From Tritrichomonas foetus (Eukaryota > Parabasalia > Tritrichomonadida > Tritrichomonadidae), in contig MLAK01000875.1 in NCBI GenBank assembly GCA_001839685.1, positions 1-18,819 on the forward strand: a stretch of 18,819 nt of DNA, written 5' to 3'. Every line of letters starts with the position of its first letter. Position 1 is the first letter of the stretch. The notes beneath the pieces were generated by a model. The model saw only the letters and a list, made by a program, of their open reading frames with translations. It was not told the origin of the DNA and did not search any database. The translations under genes were made by a program, and so were the position numbers. Below are positions 1 through 7,098 of this stretch, piece by piece.

Positions 1-91
1 TTGTATTTTTTTTATATAGGAGGATAGAAAACAGTCTAAAACTTAAGTTTATTATTATTTTTTTTTTTTAGGGATTTAAACAGTAAAAAAA
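1..91. other. 3' flank of the PFO gene
   Basis: This is the region downstream of the minus-strand PFO stop codon. It holds a 12-T tract at 58-69. Read on the minus strand, a TAAA element lies about 12-16 nt after the stop. A UAAA at or near the stop is the usual trichomonad polyadenylation signal, so a very short 3' UTR is plausible. Nothing else is recognisable before the window edge. Confidence 0.4.
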
Positions 92-3000
92 TTACTGTTT
101 CTTGACTTCAGTTGCATAAACTTCTTTGAAAGCAAGATATTTGCGATATCTTCTCATTATGTATTGAATTAGATTGTTTTTCATCTGGGATGCTTGATCT
201 GGTTTCTGTCTTGACAAACTATTGAATCGAACTTCCATATTTAGAAATTCATCAAGTTTTGCAAGATTTGGTTCTTTTGATAAATATTCAAATGGATTTT
301 TACCATCTTCAAGTCTTCTTGGATCAAATGAATAAATTGGCCAATATCCACCTTCAACAGCAAGTTGATGTGCTTTCAATCCAGCTTTTCCACCAGCACC
401 AACTGCTCCTTTAATATGATGCATAATACAATTACAGAAAACCATAACTAATGATGGCCCAGGGAAACTTTCTGCTTCTTTCAAACATTTAATTAAATGT
501 GAAATATCTTTGGCTGTTCCCATTGAACATGAAGCAACATAAACATTTCCATAATCCATCATCATATATCCTAAATCTTTCTTACATGTATCTTTTCCTA
601 ATGAAGCAAATTGGGCAACAGCTCCAAGATTTGTAGCTTTGGATTGTTGGCCGCCTGTGTTTGCATAAATTTCATTATCAAACACCATTACATTGAAGTC
701 TTTGCCAGATGCAAAAACATGATCGAGTCCACCATAGCCAATATCATAGGCCCATCCATCACCACCAAGGATCCAATGGCTTGGTTTTACCCATAAGTCT
801 CTTTCGCCTTGTAGAATATTTAATCTTTCAACGTGCTTTAATTTTCTCAAGCATTTCAAAATTAATGGTTCAAGCGATAATGTCATTTCTCCATCTTGCC
901 AATAATTGTACCAGTTAGAAAGATGCTTCGTAAAATCTTTTGGTAGACTCATAGTTAAAACTTGATCATCCAGGATCTTTTTAACATCGTCGTGAAGATT
1001 TTGTCGTCTTAATTGAAGCCCAATTGTCATTCCAAATCCAAATTCAGCATTATCTTCAAATAATGATCTTGCCCAAGCTGGTCCTCTTCCATTTTCATCA
1101 GTGACAAAAGGAACTTTGGAGAAACTTCCTCCCCAAACTGAGCTGCATCCACTTGCGTTTGCAATTATCATTCTTTTTCCAAATAATTGAGTCAAAATTT
1201 TTGCAATCATAGTTTCATTGCAACCTTGGCATGATCCAGGGAATTCAATTTGTGGCATTTGGAATTGTGATCCTCGTAAAGTGTATTTATTATCAATTAA
1301 AAGTCCACGATTAGGCACTCGTTCATTTAAGTAAACAAACATTTCATTATCAATTTTTGCATATTCCATTGCTTCATCTGATCCATTCACGGAAACCATT
1401 TCGAGACTTTTTGTTGGACAAATGTTTACACATAATTCACATTCAACACAATCATAAGGCGATGCTTGAATTCGATATTGGAAATTTTCGATATCTTTTC
1501 CTTTAGCTTTAAGTGTTTTGATTGTAGCTTTAATCAGTTCTGGTGCTTTATTAATTTCTTCTTTTGACATTAAGAATGGTCTGATTACTGAATGTGGGCA
1601 AATTGCTGCGCATGCATTACATTGAACACAAGTTTCTGGTTTCCATTGTGGTGCTGTCATTGAAAGTCCTCTCTTCGCCCAGCGAGTTGATCCAAGTGGA
1701 GAAACGCCACCAAGACTTCCCCGAAAGGCTGAAACAGGTAACTGGGCACCTGTTAATTTGAATGAAGGATCAAGAATTTCAGAAACATATTTTGGCTTTT
1801 TGCGATTAGCATCATTCATAAAGCTTTTTTTTTTCTTTGATAAAAATGTTCCTGGTGGATCAACAGCATTGATCCAACTTTCTGGGATATCAATTTTATG
1901 TAAGTTAGCTACTGCAATTCTTGCAGCATCTTTATTTTTATTGACAACTTCTTCTCCAAGTCTTCCATATTCTTTTTCAATCCACTTTTCTGTACTTGTT
2001 AACCAATTTTCACCTAAGATTCCTGTTAAATGATAATAAACTGCTTGAATTACAGTTGAAATTTTGTTATTAAGTCCACATTTTTTTTTTTTTTCTGAAG
2101 CATTAATTACATAAAATGAAGCCTTCTTTTTCACAAGTGCAATTTTCAGAGCTGCGGGTAAATGTTTTTCAACACCTTCAAAATCTGTCCATGGGAAGTT
2201 CAGGAAAAATATACCATTATTTTTAAGCTTATCAAGCATTGAATACTGTGAAACATAGGAAGGAAGTGTACAACCAACAACATCTGCTTCAACAATTAAA
2301 TATTGGGAAGTAATTGGTTTTGAGCTAAATCTAAGGAATGATCTTGTTAAAGAATTAGATTTATCAGCAGAATAAGAAAAGAATCCTTGTGCATACATTC
2401 CTTTTTCATCAATTACGGCTTTGATTGCAGCTTTATTAGCTCCAACAGTACCATCGCCTCCCAATCCCCAAATCATTGATTGCTTAGTTTCGATATTTTC
2501 ATTGAACCCATCAAGTTTAGCTGCAGGTAATGACAGGAAAGTGATATCATCTTTTATGCCAACAGTAAACATTTCTTTAGGCTTTGATGAACGCATATTA
2601 TCAATAATTGCTTTCGCATGAAGTGGGGTAAATTCACGAGAAGCAAGTCCATATCTTCCACCAACAAGCTTTGCAGGATGATTCATTTGTTTAATTGTAT
2701 AAGCAACATCCAAAAATAACGGTTCAGCAGGAGCTGCTGGATCTTTTGATCGATCTAGTACAGAGATTCTTTTCACAGTTTTTGGTAAGGCTTCAATAAA
2801 TCTTTTGGTTGACCAAGGTCGATAGAGATGTGGAATTACAAGTCCAATTTTTTGACCTGGCATTAAGTCAATGCATTCTTTTACTGATGGAGCTCCTGCA
2901 CCCATCATTACAATAACATCCTCAGCATTTGGATCGCCATAATAATCAAATAATTTGTATGATCTTCCTGTAAGTTTCTTAAAGGTATCCATACTTGCTT

Positions 3001-3778
3001 CAACAATTTCAGGAATTGCATCATAATATGGATTTCCAAGTTCAACTGTTTGGAAATAAGCATCTGGTCCTTGTGAATGACCGAGAACCATTGGATGAGC
3101 TGGATTTAATGATCTCTTTCTTATTTCTTCAAGTCTTTCAAAAGGCATTAATTTTTTCATTTCTTCTGGAGTTAAAGGAACAATAGAATCAATTTCATGT
3201 GAGAGTCTAAATCCCTCAAAGAAATGAACAAATGGAATCTGAGATTGAACAGTTGACATATGTGCAATAGCTGCTAAATCTTGACATTCTTGAACAGTTG
3301 ATGAAGAAAGGAGGGAAAATCCTGTGTTCTTCACACACATTATGTCAGCATGATCACCTTGAATTGAAAGAGCTTGAGTTGATACAGCACGCGATGCAAC
3401 GTGAAAGACAGCAGGCCAAAGTTCGCCTGCAGTTTTTAGCATGTTAGGGATCATTAAAAGTAAACCCTGTGATGCTGTAAATGTTGTACAAAATGTTCCA
3501 ACAGATGCTGCACCGTGAAGTGCTCCAGCAGCACCAGCTTCACTTTGAAGAACTCGAACAACTGGAACTCGTCCAAAAACATTCTTTTTGCCTTTTTTTT
3601 TCCATAAATCGTATTGTTCTCCCATTGGTGTAGATGGTGTGATCGGGTAAAGAAATGATGCTTCACTCATATGATAAGCAACATGAACAGCAGCACCATT
3701 TCCATCAACAGGTACAAGTTTCTTTGACAATGCCCTTCCTAAAGATGGCAGTGATAGTCCTTTAGATATTAAAGACAT
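92..3778 (-). CDS. PFO: Pyruvate:ferredoxin oxidoreductase (PFO), hydrogenosomal
   Basis: PFO oxidatively decarboxylates pyruvate to acetyl-CoA and CO2 and reduces ferredoxin. In trichomonads this happens in the hydrogenosome. The protein has 1228 residues, a little longer than the usual ~1160-1200. Residues 1-20 (MSLISKGLSL..., rich in Ser, Leu, Arg and Lys, no acidic residue) look like an organelle presequence. The N-terminal TPP half-site shows YPITPSTPMGE (44-54) and SEAGAAGALHGA (79-90). The gamma-type domain has GLGGDGTVGANK (438-449). Two 4Fe-4S clusters are visible: C717/720/723/727 and C777/780/783/787. The proximal cluster is C850/853/878 plus C1117. The TPP/Mg motif GDGWAYDIGYGGLDHV spans 1006-1021, with NTGGQQSK at 1040-1047. 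The start is ATG at 3778 with an adenine-rich context. Oligo-lysine runs at 60-62, 550-552, 563-566 and 648-651 are odd for this family. Confidence 0.97.
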   Translation of the reverse strand: MSLISKGLSLPSLGRALSKKLVPVDGNGAAVHVAYHMSEASFLYPITPSTPMGEQYDLWKKKGKKNVFGRVPVVRVLQSEAGAAGALHGAASVGTFCTTFTASQGLLLMIPNMLKTAGELWPAVFHVASRAVSTQALSIQGDHADIMCVKNTGFSLLSSSTVQECQDLAAIAHMSTVQSQIPFVHFFEGFRLSHEIDSIVPLTPEEMKKLMPFERLEEIRKRSLNPAHPMVLGHSQGPDAYFQTVELGNPYYDAIPEIVEASMDTFKKLTGRSYKLFDYYGDPNAEDVIVMMGAGAPSVKECIDLMPGQKIGLVIPHLYRPWSTKRFIEALPKTVKRISVLDRSKDPAAPAEPLFLDVAYTIKQMNHPAKLVGGRYGLASREFTPLHAKAIIDNMRSSKPKEMFTVGIKDDITFLSLPAAKLDGFNENIETKQSMIWGLGGDGTVGANKAAIKAVIDEKGMYAQGFFSYSADKSNSLTRSFLRFSSKPITSQYLIVEADVVGCTLPSYVSQYSMLDKLKNNGIFFLNFPWTDFEGVEKHLPAALKIALVKKKASFYVINASEKKKKCGLNNKISTVIQAVYYHLTGILGENWLTSTEKWIEKEYGRLGEEVVNKNKDAARIAVANLHKIDIPESWINAVDPPGTFLSKKKKSFMNDANRKKPKYVSEILDPSFKLTGAQLPVSAFRGSLGGVSPLGSTRWAKRGLSMTAPQWKPETCVQCNACAAICPHSVIRPFLMSKEEINKAPELIKATIKTLKAKGKDIENFQYRIQASPYDCVECELCVNICPTKSLEMVSVNGSDEAMEYAKIDNEMFVYLNERVPNRGLLIDNKYTLRGSQFQMPQIEFPGSCQGCNETMIAKILTQLFGKRMIIANASGCSSVWGGSFSKVPFVTDENGRGPAWARSLFEDNAEFGFGMTIGLQLRRQNLHDDVKKILDDQVLTMSLPKDFTKHLSNWYNYWQDGEMTLSLEPLILKCLRKLKHVERLNILQGERDLWVKPSHWILGGDGWAYDIGYGGLDHVFASGKDFNVMVFDNEIYANTGGQQSKATNLGAVAQFASLGKDTCKKDLGYMMMDYGNVYVASCSMGTAKDISHLIKCLKEAESFPGPSLVMVFCNCIMHHIKGAVGAGGKAGLKAHQLAVEGGYWPIYSFDPRRLEDGKNPFEYLSKEPNLAKLDEFLNMEVRFNSLSRQKPDQASQMKNNLIQYIMRRYRKYLAFKEVYATEVKKQ

Positions 3779-4412
3779 TTTCCGAAGTTATTATTGGATA
3801 ATTTTTTTTAAAAAATAATTAAAATATGATGTGATGTGATAAGTTTTCCCATCTTTTTTTTAGATAGAATTCAATCAGAAAGATTTCATATTATTGATTT
3901 CATCGTTTTTTTTGAATTAAAATCCATCGTTTTTCGAGAAAATTCACAAAAAGTTGATTTTTTTTTTCATTCTTTGGCTACTGATGGATAAAAATTCTTT
4001 TGCTTGAATAAAAAAAATATTAAAAATCAAGATTTTAAATCATGGGGAAAGAAGATCCATTTTTTTATTTTTAGCTTTTTTATCATCGTTTTTAGATTTG
4101 TGTGATATGTATAAATCATTTATATAGCAAAATTACAAAGTAAAACTATTCAAATATGTAAATCAATGACTTGGATACATTAAAAAATCGAAAATTGAAT
4201 TGATCACATATTTATGAACAGAAAATTAAACTTCACACATTTCAATTTGATGCATAAAAACAAATCAAATGAGTATGAAGTTAAAAATTCTTTGTGATTG
4301 AAAAAAAATCTATTTTTCAAATATCGTCTTGGTTTCTATCAAACAAGATTGAATATAAATCGATCATCCAAAAAGCTCATCATTATTAAAAATAATTAAA
4401 AAATAAAAAAAA
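3779..4412. other. Intergenic region, PFO promoter side
   Basis: This is about 630 bp of AT-rich DNA between the PFO start and the small orphan frame. I see no open frame of coding character and no RNA gene. It has several T-tracts and the decamer CATCGTTTTT three times on the plus strand (near 3901, 3926 and 4084). The segment next to 3778 should hold the PFO promoter. Confidence 0.5.
3825..3839 (-). promoter_or_regulatory. Candidate initiator (Inr) cluster for PFO
   Basis: On the minus strand this reads as three adjacent matches to the trichomonad initiator TCA-Py-(T/A): TCACA, TCACA and TCATA, spaced exactly 5 bp apart. They lie about 47-61 nt upstream of the PFO ATG. Inr-driven transcription with short 5' UTRs is established in Trichomonas vaginalis. 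The motif is short and the DNA AT-rich, so chance matches are common; the tandem triple is the only reason to flag it. Confidence 0.3.
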
Positions 4413-4775
4413 TCAATGTGATAGAGGGGCTTGTTTGATAGTGCCACTTTTCACAAAATTGGCATGATCTATTTTGAATTGGTTATTTTCAAGTTCAAGG
4501 ATTTTGTGAATTCCTCCCCAAAATTTCTCATTTTTTTCATAATTTGTGGATGCAATTTTCATGATTTTGTCCATTGCCATGATGTAATCTCTTCTATCAA
4601 TCAGAAGATCAAATTTTTCTTTTTTAATTATTTTTTCGGTTTGATCAGCATCTTCAAAAGAATCCAGGAGATGCTTTGTTTCATAAATATGATCAAGTTC
4701 TTCATTCGTGTTCACCCTAAGAAATGATACATTTGCAATATTTCTTGCTCTTTCCCAAATCATGGATTTACTCAT
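4413..4775 (-). CDS. Small hypothetical protein, possibly a gene fragment
   Basis: I do not recognise this frame. From the first ATG (4775) it encodes 120 residues, beginning MSKSMIWERARNIAN and ending SGTIKQAPLSH. It is charged and mostly helical-looking, with a Lys/Asp/Glu-rich middle and no signal peptide or membrane segment. The frame stays open upstream of the ATG to a stop about 50 nt away, and those extra codons (GLGEILFNYLG) also look protein-like. The true start may therefore lie further upstream, be reached by splicing, or have been lost. A TTTAG trinucleotide-acceptor-like site lies there, but without a convincing branch motif. It could be the 3' remnant of a larger gene or a genuine small gene. 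Confidence 0.45.
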   Translation of the reverse strand: MSKSMIWERARNIANVSFLRVNTNEELDHIYETKHLLDSFEDADQTEKIIKKEKFDLLIDRRDYIMAMDKIMKIASTNYEKNEKFWGGIHKILELENNQFKIDHANFVKSGTIKQAPLSH

Positions 4776-5109
4776 TCCCAAATAATTGAAGAGTATTTCA
4801 CCTAAACCGCTTTTTTATTACATTTCGAAACTGTTTTGTGAAACTTTAGAGGATTTATAAAATATTTTTCTATGGGTAAACAATTCAATATATAATTTAA
4901 TTTTTCCTAGAGTCATGTTTCACAAATATTTAGATTCGTTTTCTAATGAAAAAATGACAAATCAATTTTTAAAGTGATTTTATTTGATTTATTTAAAACG
5001 AATTTTACTTTTCAACTCATGAGTTTTTTCATCATTGAAGTTATTTCATTATTGAGTTTTTTTCATTATTGTTGATTATATCATTGAAGTTATTTCATCA
5101 TTTTTTTTT
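4776..5109. other. Intergenic region with repeat block
   Basis: No gene is seen in these ~330 bp. The right end (from about 5031) contains two perfect copies of a 19-nt repeat, whose third copy falls inside the neighbouring coding region. The T11 run at 5101-5111 directly follows the DUF4209 stop on the minus strand. Confidence 0.5.
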
Positions 5110-5132
5110 TTACATCATTGAGGTTATTTTAT
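5031..5132. repeat. Dispersed 19-nt minisatellite, three copies
   Basis: The unit ATCATTGAAGTTATTTCAT occurs at 5031-5049 and 5080-5098 (identical, 19/19). A third copy with two changes is at 5114-5132. The spacing is irregular (49 and 34 nt), and the intervening DNA has partial units such as CATTATTGAG. The third copy encodes the last residues of the DUF4209-like protein (DKITSMM) on the minus strand, so the repeat overlaps the C-terminal codons and abuts the stop. Confidence 0.75.
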
Positions 5133-6459
5133 CATTAACTTCATTAATTGCATCATCAATTAATGACTCAAGATTTATGATATTAATAATTTCATTAAAA
5201 CTGCATTGGTGCTCACTTTTTATAAAAGGAAGATGACTTTTCATCGATTTTATTCGAGTTTCAAAAGCTTTTTTCAACCTTTCAACGTCGTTTGTCGATT
5301 CAAGTTTTATAACTGCGTATATCAGTCCACTTAAATGTTGCAAAGTTCCATTTTTCACATTTCCAATCGAAAAGTATAAAATACAAGTCACAATAAATCT
5401 TTGGAAGTTTTTTTGGAAAATTTCATGAATATCAGAATTTTTCCAGATGTTTTTAATTTTTTGTAAAGCTTTTGCGCTTTCAATCAACCTTTCAAAAGTT
5501 TGTGAATTGTAAATCTTTTTTTTTTCAAGGCTAGGAAGAGAATAGCTTTTTGACAACTCAAATTCTAATTTTTTTTTAGGATGAAAAGCATAATTCCAAT
5601 TTCCTATTTCTTCATTATCTTTTTTTTTTTTATTGCATTTCTCTAGAAGTAAAAAAATACAATAAGCAAACTCTTTTTTTTTAGTTTTAATTGCACCATG
5701 CATAATTTTGTCGCGGATCCTTGGTTTTTTTTTAGAGAAAAGCAAATCAGTTGTCATGTTTCGAAGTGATTTTGGAAAAGCCTCAAGTGCTTCAGGAATC
5801 GACAAAAAATGTTCGTCTGATGATGCGCACAAATGATCATGTGAAAGGTTCAACATAGAAACTGCTGCTCTTCGAATTGAATGTTCCAAAATGGGAAGGA
5901 GTAATAAAAGAGAATCAACATATTTTTCTGAATAATATAATTCATATGCTTTTTCAAGAGATTTAATTCTATTTTCATCTAATAATAAGAAAAAATGAGG
6001 AGAAAATTTTTCCAATTCCATATTTTCTGGGATGTTCAATCTGAAACGATGAAATTCTAGAAGTGAAAGTTCATAGGCAAAATCAAATGTTTTTTTTCGG
6101 TATTTTGGTAATTTTGGTAAAATCAAATGTGATATTCCATTTTTTTTTTGAAGAGATAAACTTGCATCAAATGAAAATCCATGAGCTGCAATATTTTTTT
6201 TATTCAGGCCTTTGGGATCAGCAAAAATGGCTAAAATACAGAGAATTTTTTTTTGACTAAAAAGATTTCGAACTTTAGGTGTCAGAAGTAATTTTGAGAA
6301 ATGATGTGGCGAATTGATACCTTCTGGCCAAAGTGAGAAACGAATTTTTGCTTCGATTTCGCAAAACTTTTTGAGTGATTCAAGAAATGCATGTGGCACA
6401 TCTTCAATTTTGACTCTTTCTATTTTCCCTAAAATATATGCTGCATCTTTTACAGACAT
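5110..6459 (-). CDS. DUF4209 / ERMARD-like protein with HEPN-type R-x4-H motif
   Basis: The start given is the first in-frame ATG (6459), giving 449 residues. The frame stays open to a TAA at 6658-6660, and the extra ~59-66 codons look coding (for example LALENFNLKKSDILLNADYL), but they contain no ATG. A missing upstream exon or a lost start is likely. Numbering from a TTG at 6636, the central region has LLLLLPILEHSIRR (244-257) and, about 50 residues on, PRIRDKIMHGAI (305-316). This matches DUF4209, whose hallmark is R-N-x3-H-G, shared with ERMARD-type ER-membrane proteins. The R308-x4-H313 spacing is also that of HEPN RNase-fold domains; a nuclease role is inference only. No clear transmembrane helix is seen. 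Lys runs (KKKK 337-340, KKK elsewhere) come from coding-strand A-tracts. Confidence 0.7.
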   Translation of the reverse strand: MSVKDAAYILGKIERVKIEDVPHAFLESLKKFCEIEAKIRFSLWPEGINSPHHFSKLLLTPKVRNLFSQKKILCILAIFADPKGLNKKNIAAHGFSFDASLSLQKKNGISHLILPKLPKYRKKTFDFAYELSLLEFHRFRLNIPENMELEKFSPHFFLLLDENRIKSLEKAYELYYSEKYVDSLLLLLPILEHSIRRAAVSMLNLSHDHLCASSDEHFLSIPEALEAFPKSLRNMTTDLLFSKKKPRIRDKIMHGAIKTKKKEFAYCIFLLLEKCNKKKKDNEEIGNWNYAFHPKKKLEFELSKSYSLPSLEKKKIYNSQTFERLIESAKALQKIKNIWKNSDIHEIFQKNFQRFIVTCILYFSIGNVKNGTLQHLSGLIYAVIKLESTNDVERLKKAFETRIKSMKSHLPFIKSEHQCSFNEIINIINLESLIDDAINEVNDKITSMM

Positions 6460-6660
6460 TTCTGGGCGAATAGATAAAAAAGCTTCATCAAAATCTTTAA
6501 AAATTGATTCTCTTGACTGAACTTGTGACAATTCCTCAAGGAGATAATCAGCATTCAGAAGAATATCAGATTTCTTTAAGTTAAAGTTTTCTAATGCTAA
6601 TGAAACGATTTTGTCTCGATCAAAATCTAAATTCAAATTTGAAATGATGTGGCAGAATTA

Positions 6661-7098
6661 TATCAGAGTGATCATTTGGAATCATAAAGTATCAAATTTA
6701 TTTATATTACATATAATGATCTTCAGTCTAATTTGGAAGACGTTTTTATAAAGTTTCTTTGAAAACAATATTTAGAATAAATGAGAGAAGTCTCTTCTTC
6801 AAGATGTTCATTCTGTCTTTTTTTTTTTTTTTTTTTAAATTTATTTTTTATTTTTTAATCTTTTTTCTATATGTTAAATTCACAAAGTAGTTTCATTCTA
6901 GCTTGAAATAAAACAAAGATATTCGCAGAGCGATATAAATTAACTCTACAGTCTATCAAAAAGGTTTTATTAAACATAAATGATGATAGAAAGTAAAACA
7001 AAGGGAAAGAAAGTGAAAATGAAAAAAAAGTATGAAAATGGCATTAAAATAAGTTTACAAAAAAAGAAATAAATTTACGTAAATCATCAATATAATGA
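6661..7098. other. Intergenic region between DUF4209 and PP2A B'' genes
   Basis: About 440 bp without a recognisable gene. It includes a 19-T tract at 6818-6836 followed by AT-only sequence. The left part would hold the promoter, or a missing first exon, of the DUF4209-like gene, and the right part the 3' UTR region of the phosphatase subunit gene. I see no tRNA-like structure. Confidence 0.5.
6818..6836. repeat. Poly-T tract (19 T)
   Basis: An uninterrupted run of 19 T in the intergenic region upstream of the DUF4209-like gene. On the minus strand it is a poly-A tract roughly 180 nt upstream of that frame. Simple homopolymer; exact length is uncertain in any assembly. Confidence 0.85.

Noticed and set aside
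611..3666. Several short frames opposite or out of frame with PFO
   Set aside because: They are antisense or shifted shadows of a strongly supported gene, with no domain or start context.
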